Part shown: piece by piece, positions 51,092 to 60,658 of the stretch
Layout: the number at the start of each line of letters is the position of its first letter
Position numbering within the stretch: the stretch's first letter is position 1
Assembly (NCBI RefSeq): GCF_005938675.2
Contig: NZ_VCCH02000046.1
Location: 1 to 60,775 of the forward strand
Direction: 5' to 3'
Source: Mycobacterium sp. KBS0706
GTDB taxonomy: Bacteria; Pseudomonadota; Alphaproteobacteria; DSM-16000; Inquilinaceae
DNA length: 60,775 bases
Position numbers and translations under genes: made by a program
The notes under the pieces: generated by a model
Told to the model about the DNA's origin: nothing
Database searches by the model: none
What the model saw: only the letters and a program-made list of their open reading frames with translations

Positions 51092-52027
51092 CTACTGCGC
51101 GATCGCCGGCCGGTCCGGCTCCGAACCGTCGCAATAGATCCGGTTGCGGCCGCCCATCTTGGCGGAATAGAGCGCCTTGTCCGCCCGCGCATAGAGGCTG
51201 GCGGCCGTGTCGTCGGATCGGCCCTCCGCCAGCCCGGCGGAGAAGGTGTAGGCGACGTCCGGCCGGTCGGCGAACGGCCGGGCGGTGCGGACGACGGCCA
51301 GCATCCTCTCGACCAGCAGGGCCGCCTGCCCGATCGGCGTGCGCGGCAGGACCAGGACGAACTCCTCTCCGCCGACCCGGCCGAAGCAGTCGGACCGCCG
51401 GATCATGCCGGAGATCCGCTGGGCGAAGTCGCGCAGGATGAGGTCCCCGGCCTGGTGGCCGTACCGGTCGTTGACCAGCTTGAAATTGTCGATGTCCAGC
51501 AGGCCGATGCAGCCGGGGACGCCGGCCTTGGACGGCGGCCGGCGGAGCATCTCCTCGATCCGCTCGGTGACGAAGCGGCGGTTGGCGATGCCGGTCAGCT
51601 CGTCCGTGTAGGATGTCTTGACGGCGAAGTCCCGGTCCTGGCGCACGGCCCGATCCTCGGCCCGCAGGCCGGTGATGTCGCTGGCGATGCAAAGCATCCA
51701 GCCGTCGCCGCGGACGCTTTCCGTCATCCACAGCCAGCGGCCGTCGACCAGATCGGTCTCATAGGCCCGGAAGCCGGTCTTGCCACGGCGGGACTGCGTC
51801 GAGATCAGCCAGGCCTCGAAATCCTTCGCCCGGATCACCGAGCCCCGGCCGGCATCATGATTCCGGCGCATGATCTCGGACCAGAGCGGCGTCTCGGTCT
51901 CGTCGAGAAAGAAGGCGGCCCGGAAGGCCGGGTTGGCATAGCGCAGCCGGTCGAACTCGTCATAGGCAGCAACCAGAACCGACGTCCCATCGAACATCTG
52001 AACGAGGGTTTTGAGAACGCTGTCCAT
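51092..52027 (-). CDS. PAS-domain diguanylate cyclase
   Basis: 311 residues. The N-terminal 125 residues are a PAS sensor (VAAYDEFDRLRYANPAFRAAF and WMLCIASDITGLR). The GGDEF domain starts TDELTGIANRRF; its active site is GGEEF at 219-223, preceded by the product-inhibition site R210-x-x-D213 five residues before it, so it should make cyclic di-GMP and be feedback-inhibited. No membrane helices. No EAL domain. Confidence 0.93.
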   Translation of the reverse strand: MDSVLKTLVQMFDGTSVLVAAYDEFDRLRYANPAFRAAFFLDETETPLWSEIMRRNHDAGRGSVIRAKDFEAWLISTQSRRGKTGFRAYETDLVDGRWLWMTESVRGDGWMLCIASDITGLRAEDRAVRQDRDFAVKTSYTDELTGIANRRFVTERIEEMLRRPPSKAGVPGCIGLLDIDNFKLVNDRYGHQAGDLILRDFAQRISGMIRRSDCFGRVGGEEFVLVLPRTPIGQAALLVERMLAVVRTARPFADRPDVAYTFSAGLAEGRSDDTAASLYARADKALYSAKMGGRNRIYCDGSEPDRPAIAQ

Positions 52028-52176
52028 AATACCCCATCATGACCCAGATCCGGGTGCGGGGCGAGTACCGTCGAGTCTTGCGGATACGGCTTGCGGCGGA
52101 GGACGGCGAGGAGGATCGTAGGATGAGACTCGATGCCATCGAACGGCGATGGTGGCGGTCAGGGGGAGTATGAATC

Positions 52177-52371
52177 ATGCGGCATCCGGCAGTGGCGTTG
52201 CTTTCGATGATCGTGGCCGGCATCGCCCTGGCCGCCTGCTCGTCCCCGGAGGTCCCGGGGGATAACTTCAACCTGTCGATTCACAACCCGACGCCCTCGG
52301 CCCAGTCCCGGACCCAGCCGACCGCCGCTCCCGGCGAGGATCCCTACAACCGGACCGTGCCGCTGCCCTGA
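52177..52371 (+). CDS. Small lipoprotein, tandem copy 1
   Basis: 64 residues. Signal sequence with lipobox LAAC (Cys21), then a mature part of only 44 residues rich in Pro, Asn and Thr (VPGDNFNLSIHNPTPSA). GGGGGAG lies 8 bases before ATG 52177. It aligns without gaps to the next gene. Function unknown; small lipoproteins of this kind often sit in the inner or outer membrane as stress or envelope factors. Confidence 0.75.
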   Translation: MRHPAVALLSMIVAGIALAACSSPEVPGDNFNLSIHNPTPSAQSRTQPTAAPGEDPYNRTVPLP

Positions 52372-52512
52372 GGTTTCTGGGCTGTAACGAAAACCGAGTC
52401 CACGTCACCCGGGGGGGCGCCTCGAATGCGGCTTTGCAGCGCAGGCGATCGCAGAAGGCGAATCTGGTTTCCATCTCCGCACCATAACAGTCTCATCCGA
52501 GGAGTTTGAGCC

Positions 52513-52707
52513 ATGCGGGGTCCGGCACTCACAATCCTTCCGCTGGTTCTGGCCGGCCTGATCCTGGCCTCCTGCTCCACGCCCGTCATCCCGGGCGACA
52601 AGGTCAACCTCCAGGTCCGCGACCCGACGACCACGGTTGAGAGCCAGGACGATCCGAACGCGGAGCCCGGCGTGAATTCCGACAATCCGATCGTTCCGCA
52701 GCCCTGA
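52513..52707 (+). CDS. Small lipoprotein, tandem copy 2
   Basis: 64 residues, lipobox LASC (Cys21), mature part VIPGDKVNLQVRDPTTTVE. By eye 28 of 64 positions are identical to copy 1, ungapped, including C-S-x-P and P-G-D-x-x-N-L. GAGGAG lies 8 bases before the ATG. The pair is an old tandem duplication (141 bp apart). Function unknown. Confidence 0.75.
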   Translation: MRGPALTILPLVLAGLILASCSTPVIPGDKVNLQVRDPTTTVESQDDPNAEPGVNSDNPIVPQP

Positions 52708-52853
52708 GAGACCGTTTGGAATGCGCTGGTGTGAGTCGGATGGCGGTGGTTTCGAGAACCGGCGCGCAGCGGACGTTTGGGTCCGTGAGCACCGGAAGCT
52801 TCGAGTCCGCCGTCAGGCGGCCGCACCAGTGGCATTTCCAAACGGGCTCTGAG
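52704..52853. repeat. 150-bp inverted-repeat element after the lipoprotein genes
   Basis: Ends 52704-52721 and 52836-52853 are inverted copies with 16 of 18 paired (both read CTnAGAGnCCGTTTGGAA inward). Pairing continues with TGCGCTGGTG against CACCAGTGGCA, giving terminal repeats of about 30 bases. It spans the stop of lipoprotein 2 to 5 bp before the ABC permease stop. It could be a small non-autonomous transposon remnant and would act as a terminator for both sides. No clear target-site duplication. Confidence 0.6.
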
Positions 52854-52858
52854 GCCGG

Positions 52859-53968
52859 TCACTCCATCCGGCGGCGGAACATCCATGCGGCCGCGCTGAG
52901 CGTCACCAGGGCGATCAGCGCCAGCGGCACGGTGTTGCGCAGCATCTCCTCGACCGGCAGCCCCTTCAGGAACACGCCGCGGACGATGATGATGAAATAG
53001 CGCAGCGGGTCGAGATAAGTCACCGGCTGCAGCCAGCCCGGCATGTTCTCGATCGGCGTGGCGAAGCCGCCCATCAGCGTCGCCGGGATCATGAACATGA
53101 AGGATCCGAGGATCGCCTGCTGCTGCGTCGCCGACAGCGCGGAGATGAACAGACCGATCCCGATCAGGGCCAGCAGGTAGAAGAACACGCCGGCATAGAA
53201 CATGCCCAGCGACCCGCGCAGCGGCAAGCCGAACCAGACCACCGCCGCCAGCAGGTAGAAGCTGCAATGGGCGAAGCCGATCAGCAGCGACGGGATGGTC
53301 TTGCCCAGCAGGATCTCATGCACCCGAAGCGGCGACACCAGCAGCTGGTCGAAGGTGCCGAGCTCCCGCTCGCGCGCGATGGTCAGGCCGGTGACGATCA
53401 GCCCGATCAGCACCGCGATCACGGCGATCAGGTTCGGCACCATGAACCACTGCGTGTCCAGCGCCGGGTTGAACCAGAAGCGCGGCACCGCCGCATCCGG
53501 CTGGTCGGCGACGCCGCTGGGGCTGGCGGCGTCGGCGGCCATGCCGGCGACGATCTGCGACAGGTAGTTGCCGGCGAGCTGCGAGGCGTTGGAGCGGCGG
53601 CCGTCGAGGATGACCTGGACATCGGCCGGCCGGCCGGCGGCGACGTCGCGCGAGAAGCCGGGCCCGATCTGCACCGCCACCAGCACCTGCTGCCGGTCGA
53701 TCGCCCGGCGCAGCGCCTCCGGCGTGTCGACCGGGACGATCATGCGGAAGGTCGGCGTACCCTCGACCCGCCGCACCAGCTCCTGGCTCCAGGCGCCGCG
53801 GTCGCGGTCGAGCAGCGCGATGTCGACGTTCTTCACCTCCATCGTCGCGGCATAGGCGAAGACGAAGAGCTGGATGATCGGCGGCACGATCAGGATCATC
53901 CGGCCGCGCGGGTCGCGCAGCACGGCCAGCAGCTCCTTGACGATCAAAGCCTTCAGGCGGCGCCACAT
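52859..53968 (-). CDS. ABC-2 type permease (YbhR-like)
   Basis: 369 residues. One N-terminal helix (MILIVPPIIQLFVFAYAAT), a periplasmic domain at about 45-175, then five helices with RERELGTFDQLLVSPLRVHEILLGK (the R-E-x-G-T-x-x-x-L-x-x-x-P motif) and LDPLRYFIIIVRGVFLKG near the end. It forms the membrane channel of an export pump with the adjacent permease, the dual ATPase and HlyD. It starts 1 bp after the stop of the other permease. Confidence 0.9.
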   Translation of the reverse strand: MWRRLKALIVKELLAVLRDPRGRMILIVPPIIQLFVFAYAATMEVKNVDIALLDRDRGAWSQELVRRVEGTPTFRMIVPVDTPEALRRAIDRQQVLVAVQIGPGFSRDVAAGRPADVQVILDGRRSNASQLAGNYLSQIVAGMAADAASPSGVADQPDAAVPRFWFNPALDTQWFMVPNLIAVIAVLIGLIVTGLTIARERELGTFDQLLVSPLRVHEILLGKTIPSLLIGFAHCSFYLLAAVVWFGLPLRGSLGMFYAGVFFYLLALIGIGLFISALSATQQQAILGSFMFMIPATLMGGFATPIENMPGWLQPVTYLDPLRYFIIIVRGVFLKGLPVEEMLRNTVPLALIALVTLSAAAWMFRRRME

Positions 53969-53969
53969 G

Positions 53970-55133
53970 TCAGGCCAGCCTCTTCCGGGTCAGCCGCGCC
54001 GCCAGGGCCAACAGGACGGCACCCTCGAGCAGCAGCACGGCCATGTTGCGCAGGTACAAGGGCCAGATGTCCCCGGCCAGGAACACGGTCTGCAGCGCCG
54101 GCACGTAGTAGCGCGCCGGCAGGATGGTGGTGAGCCACTGGATCGGTTGCGGCATCGAGCTGATCTCGAACAGGAAGCCCGACAGCAGGAAGGCCGGCAG
54201 GAAGCCCGCGACCAGTGCCAGCTGCGAGGCCAGGAACTGGTTCTTGGTGGCGGAGGAGATGATCAGCCCCAGCCCCAGCGCCGGGCACAGGAAGGCGGCG
54301 GAGACCAGGTAGAGGGCCCCGACCGAGCCGCGGAACGGCACCCCGAACAGGAACACGGCAACGACGGTGCACAGGGTCAGCGACGCCAGGCCGAGCAGGA
54401 AATACGGCAGCACCTTGCCGGCCAGCAGCTCCACCGCGGTCACCGGCGTCGCCATCATCGCCTCCATCGTGCCGCGCTCCCACTCCCGCGCCACCACCAG
54501 GGCGGTCAGCAGCGTGCCGATCATGGTCATGACGATGGCGATGGCGCCGGGCACCAGCGTGTTGCGGCTGACCAGCTCCTGGTTGAACCAGACGCGCTGC
54601 TCGACATCGATCATCGGTGCGCCGTCGGCGCCCTGGCCTGCGGCCCGCTGCGCCCGCCAGCTCGACAGCGCGCCCTGGGCATAGGCCATGACGAAGTTCG
54701 CGGTGTTCGGGTCGGTGCCGTCGACCAGGATCTGGATCTGCGGCGTCCCGCCCGGCCGCGCCGCCTCGGCGGCGAAGGTCGCCGGGATCACGATGATGCC
54801 CTTGACCCGGTTGGTCACCAGGTCCTCGGCGAATTGCCGCCGGTCGGTGCCGATGCGGGCGTCGAAATAGCGCGAGGCCTGGAAGCTGGCGGCAAGGTCG
54901 CGCGCCTCCGGCCCCGGGCTTTCCACCGCGACGCCGACCTTGGTGTGGTCGGCGTCGAGCGACAGGGCGTAGCCGAACAGGAACAGCAGCAGCACCGGCA
55001 GCACCACGGCGATCAGCAGGCTGGACGGGTCGCGCAGGATCTGCCGGCTCTCCTTGCGCAGCAGCGCCCCGAACCGGCGCAGGCGGTCGGCGCGGGAGAT
55101 GGCTGGGGCCTCGGGGACGGCGGCGGCGGTCAT
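53970..55133 (-). CDS. ABC-2 type permease (YbhS-like)
   Basis: 387 residues, same layout: helix near 42-60 (LLIAVVLPVLLLFLFGYALSLD), periplasmic domain, REWERGTMEAMMATPVTAVELLAGK and ILPARYYVPALQTVFLAGD. It is the first permease gene. Its start at 55133 is cut off from the ATPase gene (stop 55816) by the inverted toxin-antitoxin pair, so it must be transcribed by readthrough of 680 bp or by its own promoter. Confidence 0.9.
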   Translation of the reverse strand: MTAAAVPEAPAISRADRLRRFGALLRKESRQILRDPSSLLIAVVLPVLLLFLFGYALSLDADHTKVGVAVESPGPEARDLAASFQASRYFDARIGTDRRQFAEDLVTNRVKGIIVIPATFAAEAARPGGTPQIQILVDGTDPNTANFVMAYAQGALSSWRAQRAAGQGADGAPMIDVEQRVWFNQELVSRNTLVPGAIAIVMTMIGTLLTALVVAREWERGTMEAMMATPVTAVELLAGKVLPYFLLGLASLTLCTVVAVFLFGVPFRGSVGALYLVSAAFLCPALGLGLIISSATKNQFLASQLALVAGFLPAFLLSGFLFEISSMPQPIQWLTTILPARYYVPALQTVFLAGDIWPLYLRNMAVLLLEGAVLLALAARLTRKRLA

Positions 55134-55145
55134 GCCTCATCTCCG

Positions 55146-55199
55146 AAATACGCTTCAGGCGTATTTTCTAGTGACGAGAAATGCGCTCCCGGCGTATAT
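55146..55199. promoter_or_regulatory. Two palindromes upstream of the brnT-like toxin gene
   Basis: AAATACGC, TTCAG, GCGTATTT at 55146-55166 is a perfect palindrome of 8-bp arms. AAATGCGC, TCCCG, GCGTATAT at 55179-55199 is a degenerate copy with 6 of 8 paired. Centres are 33 bp apart, about three helical turns. They lie directly before the toxin start and 13 bp from the permease start, typical of antitoxin autoregulation, and could also affect the permease. Confidence 0.7.
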
Positions 55200-55207
55200 A
55201 CCCTTGC

Positions 55208-55492
55208 GTGGATATCGACTTCGATCCCGCCAAGAACGCCGCCAACATAGCCCTCCGCGGCCTCGACTTCGCGGATGCTGCCCTGATGTGGCGGCAGGGG
55301 CCGGTGGTCGAAATCGAAGACGACCGGAGCGACTACGGCGAGCTTCGCGTCATCGCGATCGGGCGGATGCGAGGCCGGGTCTGCGTTGCGGTCTACACCG
55401 ATCGTGACTCGATCCGCCGGATCATCAGCTTCCGCAAGGCCAACAGGAGAGAAACCAATGCCTACCAAGCGTGGGCGGCCCAGCAAGAGTGA
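55208..55492 (+). CDS. brnT: BrnT family toxin (RNase)
   Basis: 94 residues from GTG 55208. VDIDFDPAKNAANIALRGLDF is the family start (W/D-x-x-K-x-x-x-N-x-x-x-H/R-G-x-x-F), followed by DDRSDYGELRVIAIGRM and CVAVYTDRDSIRRIISFRKANRRE, the BrnT core; the C-terminal R-x-x-S-x-R-K-A-x-x-x-E holds the residues used for RNA cleavage in the family. It should stop growth by cutting mRNA when the antitoxin is lost. The antitoxin gene overlaps its 3' end by 35 bp. Confidence 0.87.
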   Translation: MDIDFDPAKNAANIALRGLDFADAALMWRQGPVVEIEDDRSDYGELRVIAIGRMRGRVCVAVYTDRDSIRRIISFRKANRRETNAYQAWAAQQE

Positions 55493-55802
55493 CTGGGTTC
55501 GCGTCGACGCCACGACGGACGAAGAGATCGCGGCCCAGATCGCCACCGATCCAGACACGGCGCCCGACATGGCCGACGCCATCGCCGCCCGGACCGGGCG
55601 GGCGGATCCGCCGGAGATCGACGTCGCCACGACGCGCCGGCGCCTCGGCCTGACACAGCAGGCCTTCGCCGATCGCATCGGCGTCGGCAAGCAGTTGGTC
55701 GCGGATTGGGAACAGCACCGGAAACGCCCGAGCGGCCCGGCCCGATCGCTGCTGGTGATCGTCGACCGGCTCGGCTGGCAGGCGCTGAACGCGATCCGGT
55801 GA
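55458..55802 (+). CDS. HTH antitoxin partner of BrnT
   Basis: 114 residues from ATG 55458 with AGGAGAG seven bases upstream, overlapping brnT. The N-terminal region (PTKRGRPSKSDWVRVDATTDEEIAAQIATDPD, landmark) resembles BrnA-type antitoxins, but the C-terminal half is an XRE helix-turn-helix (TRRRLGLTQQAFADRIGVGKQLVADWEQHRKRP) instead of the usual ribbon-helix-helix. It probably neutralises BrnT with the N-terminal part and represses the pair by binding the two upstream palindromes. Confidence 0.8.
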   Translation: MPTKRGRPSKSDWVRVDATTDEEIAAQIATDPDTAPDMADAIAARTGRADPPEIDVATTRRRLGLTQQAFADRIGVGKQLVADWEQHRKRPSGPARSLLVIVDRLGWQALNAIR

Positions 55803-55815
55803 GCGGAAGGGCCCA

Positions 55816-57573
<1,758 letters not shown>

Positions 57574-57610
57574 GCCCCTATCCCCGAGCTGCCCGTGCCA
57601 TCGGGGCGCG

Positions 57611-57638
57611 TTGCCTCTCCCGCAAGCGGGAGAGGCAA
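57611..57638. repeat. Perfect REP-like palindrome between HlyD and ABC genes
   Basis: TTGCCTCTCCCGC (57611-57623), AA, GCGGGAGAGGCAA (57626-57638) is a perfect 13-bp stem with a two-base loop. The CTCTCCCGC/GCGGGAGAG type is frequent in alphaproteobacterial intergenic DNA. Inside the operon it would fold in the mRNA between the adaptor and ATPase genes. Confidence 0.75.
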
Positions 57639-57686
57639 TCGGATCGCTCCCCGAAGATCAGCGAATGCGTTGGAGCGAAGGCCATC

Positions 57687-58685
57687 TCATCCCCCCTTCG
57701 GCACACGCACGGTGACCGGCATGCCCTGGCGCAAGGCCGGGTCGGCGTCGTCGACGATGATGCGCAGGCGGTAGACCAGGTCGGTGCGCAGCTCCGGCGT
57801 CTGCACCGTCTTGGGCGTGAACTCGGCGACCGGCGAGACGAAGCCGATGCGGGCGCGGTACGGTCGGTCCGGCCTGGTGTCGGTGACCACCTCGACCATC
57901 AGCCCCGGATGGACCCGGCCGAGATCGGGCTCCGCGACATAGGCGCGGATCCAGACCGGCTTGGTCAGCGACAGCACATAGGCGACGCTGCTGGGCGCCA
58001 TGATCGCCCCCGGCTCCGCCACGCGCGACAGGATGATGCCGTCGGCCGGGGCGCTCAGCGTCGCGTCGGCCAGCGAGGTCTCGGCGGTGGCGAGGTCGGC
58101 CTGGGCGGCGGCGAGGTTGGCCCGGCCGGCGGCGATGTCCTCGGCCCGGTTGCCCTCCAGCAGCAGCTCCAGCGCCTGCCGGTCCGACTCCAGCCGGGCC
58201 CGGGCCATGTCGCGGTCGGCCTGGTTCTGGTCCAGCGTCGATTGCGGGGCGTTGCCGCTCTGGCGCAGCTGCTGGGTGCGGTCGAAGGCCAGCTTGGCGT
58301 TCTCCAGATCGGCTTCGCGTTCCGCCACCGTGGCGCGGGCCTGGGCGATCTCCGCGGCTCGCGGGCCGGCCACCAGCTTGTCGAGATCCGCCTGGCGCGC
58401 CCCGACGCTGGCCTTGGCCGCGGCGAGGCTGTCCTGGAACGGCCGGTCGTCGAGCCGCGCCAGCACCTGGCCGGCGGTCACCGCCTCGCCCTCCTCCAGC
58501 TTCATCTCGACCAGCCGGCCGGAGACGCGGAAGCCGAGCTCGGCCTGGCGAATGTCGACATTGCCGTAGAGGGTCAGCGTGTCGCCCTGCCCCTGGCGCC
58601 AGCCCAGCCGGCCAGGCAGGTCGAACCACCAGCCGGCGGCGACCGCGGCCGCGACCAGGACGAGGATGGCGATGCGGATCTTCAT
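57687..58685 (-). CDS. HlyD family periplasmic adaptor (YbhG-like)
   Basis: 332 residues. N-terminal anchor (IRIAILVLVAAAVAAGWWF), a lipoyl-like part (VSGRLVEMKLEEGEAVTAGQVLARLDDR), a long coiled coil at about 85-205 (Ala/Gln/Glu-rich) and a beta-barrel tail ending ALRQGMPVTVRVPKGG. It connects the inner-membrane pump to an outer-membrane channel. ATG 58685 overlaps the TetR stop as ATGA, so the adaptor is translated with its regulator. Confidence 0.93.
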   Translation of the reverse strand: MKIRIAILVLVAAAVAAGWWFDLPGRLGWRQGQGDTLTLYGNVDIRQAELGFRVSGRLVEMKLEEGEAVTAGQVLARLDDRPFQDSLAAAKASVGARQADLDKLVAGPRAAEIAQARATVAEREADLENAKLAFDRTQQLRQSGNAPQSTLDQNQADRDMARARLESDRQALELLLEGNRAEDIAAGRANLAAAQADLATAETSLADATLSAPADGIILSRVAEPGAIMAPSSVAYVLSLTKPVWIRAYVAEPDLGRVHPGLMVEVVTDTRPDRPYRARIGFVSPVAEFTPKTVQTPELRTDLVYRLRIIVDDADPALRQGMPVTVRVPKGG

Positions 58686-59308
58686 GGCTGCTTCTCCGCC
58701 GCCAGGCCGCGCAGATAGATGTCGAGATGCCGGTCGATGAAAACGGCGAGGTCGAAGTTCTCGTCCTGGCGGACGAAGGTGGTGCCCCAGATCACCGCCA
58801 TCAGCAGCGGCGCGATCATCAGCCGGGCCGCATCCACGGGATCGACCGGCCGGATCTCACCCGCGGCGATGCCGCGCTCGATCAGGCCGGAGACGACGCC
58901 CAGCATCCGGTCGATCACGGTCTGGCGCCAGAACTGCGCCAGCTCCGGGAATTGCGGGGATTCGGCGATGATCAGGCGCGGGAACTGCAGCAGCGAGGAC
59001 CCGGCCATGGTGCCGGTGATCGCCCGCAGCAGCCGCGGCAGGATCTCCAGCACCGGGGCGCCGGGCTGCGCCGTCTCGCCGATCAACCGCTCGACATTGG
59101 GCAGCACCGCCTGGCGCACCAGCGCCTCGAACACCGCCTGCTTGCTGGGGAAGTAGAGATAGACCGTGCCCTTGCTGACCCCGGCGCGGGCGGCAATGTC
59201 GTCGATCCGCGTCGCGGCGAAGCCCCGCTCCACGAACAGCTCGAACGCCGCCTCCAGCAGCTCCGCCGGCCGCGCCTCCTTGCGCCGTCTCCGCACCGCC
59301 TGGGCCAT
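58682..59308 (-). CDS. TetR/AcrR family regulator of the efflux operon (YbiH/CecR-like)
   Basis: 208 residues. Helix-turn-helix: RPAELLEAAFELFVERGFAATRIDDIAARAGVSKGTVYLYFPSK at about 13-56 (landmark); the C-terminal domain has LLQFPRLIIAESPQFPELAQFW. It is the first gene of the efflux operon and a near-perfect 24-bp palindrome lies 22 bp before its start, which it should bind to repress itself and the pump. The inducing drug is unknown. Confidence 0.93.
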   Translation of the reverse strand: MAQAVRRRRKEARPAELLEAAFELFVERGFAATRIDDIAARAGVSKGTVYLYFPSKQAVFEALVRQAVLPNVERLIGETAQPGAPVLEILPRLLRAITGTMAGSSLLQFPRLIIAESPQFPELAQFWRQTVIDRMLGVVSGLIERGIAAGEIRPVDPVDAARLMIAPLLMAVIWGTTFVRQDENFDLAVFIDRHLDIYLRGLAAEKQP

Positions 59309-59658
59309 GACCGGTCCGCTCGCCTTCGTTAATGACTGACCAGTCAGTTATTAGCGAAAGACCGACAGGAGTCAAGGACGGCTGCCCGGATCTGGGCCAC
59401 AACCGCGAGGCACGCCACACTGTGACGATTGGATGTATATGGAGGCGATCTATTGACAGATAGGACTAAATCATCTCAAGATCACAGTCTCTACTCACCA
59501 AATTATTGAATTTGTTTTGCTCTCCATATCTAAATGGTTGTGTTTATTTTGCAATTTCGCGCAATTATCTAAAATTTGAACATTCCGAACGAAGTTGTAG
59601 TCGATGCCTTGATCTGGATTCTGCAACACTTGCACAATGCAAATGCTGGAGGAAATTC
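59309..59658. other. 350-bp divergent interval, mostly AT-rich
   Basis: After the TetR operator at 59330-59353 the sequence becomes strongly AT-rich from about 59440 to 59650, unlike anything else in the window. No coding frame there is convincing: the frame of the hydrolase is open back to 59506 but lacks a ribosome-binding site and codon bias. A perfect TTGACA lies at 59453-59458, without a good -10 at the right distance. Confidence 0.5.
59330..59353. promoter_or_regulatory. 24-bp palindromic operator for the efflux-operon TetR
   Basis: TAATGACTGAC, CA, GTCAGTTATTA form an inverted repeat with 10 of 11 pairs, the TGACTG/CAGTCA type seen before many TetR genes. It lies 22 bp upstream of the TetR start. 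Confidence 0.75.
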
Positions 59659-60543
59659 ATGACATCCAACGATCTATTCGTCGAGATCGATTGTGAGAGC
59701 GGTCTTCAGAAAGGTCGCCTGAACCTGTGCTATCGGGTCGAGGGCGCTCCGTCGCATCCGCCCGTTCTGATGATCATGGGCCTGAACTCCCAGCTGATCT
59801 ATTGGCCGCAGCCGCTCGTCGACACGATCGTGGCCGCGGGCTATCGGGTCATCCGCTTCGACAATCGCGACAGCGGCCGGACGGAATGGGTGGGGAACGC
59901 GCCCTTCGCCTATACCCTGGGCAACATGGCCAAGGACGCCACCCGGTTGCTGGATCACCTCAATATCGACAAGGCCCATATCGTGGGGGCATCGATGGGC
60001 GGCATGATCACGCAACGGCTGGCGATCGATCATCCCGCGCGGGCGCGCAGCGTGTGCTCGATCATGAGCACCACCGGCAACCCGGAGGTCGGCGGCGCCG
60101 AGGAGGGCGTCTATGACGAGCTGGCGAAGCCGCTCCCGTCCGACCCGGAGGAGGCGATCGAGCAGGTCTATCAGCTGTTCAAGCTGATCGGCTCGAAGAC
60201 ATATGCCGAAGAGGAGGAGCCGAACCGCCGGGCGCTCGCCAGGGCGGGATATGAGCGGTCGCTCGGCCACCCCGGGGGCGGCCTCCGTCAGGTCGCCGCG
60301 ATCCTTGGCGCACTCGATCGCACAGAAGCGCTCAAGGGCGTGACCGTCCCGGCTCTCGTGATCCATGGCAACGAGGACGCGCTCATCAACATCTCCGGTG
60401 GCCACGCCACGCACAAGGAGATCCCGGGGGCCGTATGGTACGGGCATCCCGAGAATGGTGCCGAAGGCATGGGGCATGACCTGCCGCTGCCGCTCCTCGA
60501 CGGGATTGCGGCCGGGATCCTCGCTCACCTCAAGCGGGGGTAG
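59659..60543 (+). CDS. Alpha/beta hydrolase
   Basis: 294 residues from ATG 59659, with GGAGGAAA six bases upstream. Features: PVLMIMGLNSQLIYW (oxyanion loop), RVIRFDNRDSGRTEW, the nucleophile Ser112 in GASMGG, Asp in VIHGNEDALI and His in GMGHDLP. Close in pattern to lipases/esterases of the GASMGGMI type. Preceded by an AT-rich tract that looks foreign, though its own codons are GC-rich. Substrate unknown. Confidence 0.88.
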   Translation: MTSNDLFVEIDCESGLQKGRLNLCYRVEGAPSHPPVLMIMGLNSQLIYWPQPLVDTIVAAGYRVIRFDNRDSGRTEWVGNAPFAYTLGNMAKDATRLLDHLNIDKAHIVGASMGGMITQRLAIDHPARARSVCSIMSTTGNPEVGGAEEGVYDELAKPLPSDPEEAIEQVYQLFKLIGSKTYAEEEEPNRRALARAGYERSLGHPGGGLRQVAAILGALDRTEALKGVTVPALVIHGNEDALINISGGHATHKEIPGAVWYGHPENGAEGMGHDLPLPLLDGIAAGILAHLKRG

Positions 60544-60564
60544 CGGAACGCTGGAGATACGCGC

Positions 60565-60576
60565 CTCGCCATGACG
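60565..60576. repeat. Half copy of the kdp palindromic repeat arm
   Basis: CTCGCCATGACG at 60565-60576 is identical to the outer arm at 38719-38730. The other arm is absent, so this is a remnant or chance half-site, 22 bp after the hydrolase stop. Confidence 0.4.
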
Positions 60577-60658
60577 GCGAAGGATCCGGCGAGCACCACT
60601 GCGCTCTAAACACATTGTGCAGTTGTATTAATCTGCAATCTTGTTCATGGTATGTTCC

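Noticed and set aside
49701..51731. A 676-codon minus-strand frame overlapping benE and the diguanylate cyclase
   Set aside because: Out-of-frame reading of two well-supported genes, Arg/Gly-rich, no domain.
59453..59458. Perfect TTGACA as -35 of a hydrolase promoter
   Set aside because: No acceptable -10 lies 16-18 bases downstream, so it was not listed as a promoter.
59506..59658. N-terminal extension of the alpha/beta hydrolase
   Set aside because: AT-rich sequence with Cys/Tyr/Asn-rich translation, no ribosome-binding site; the ATG at 59659 has a strong one.
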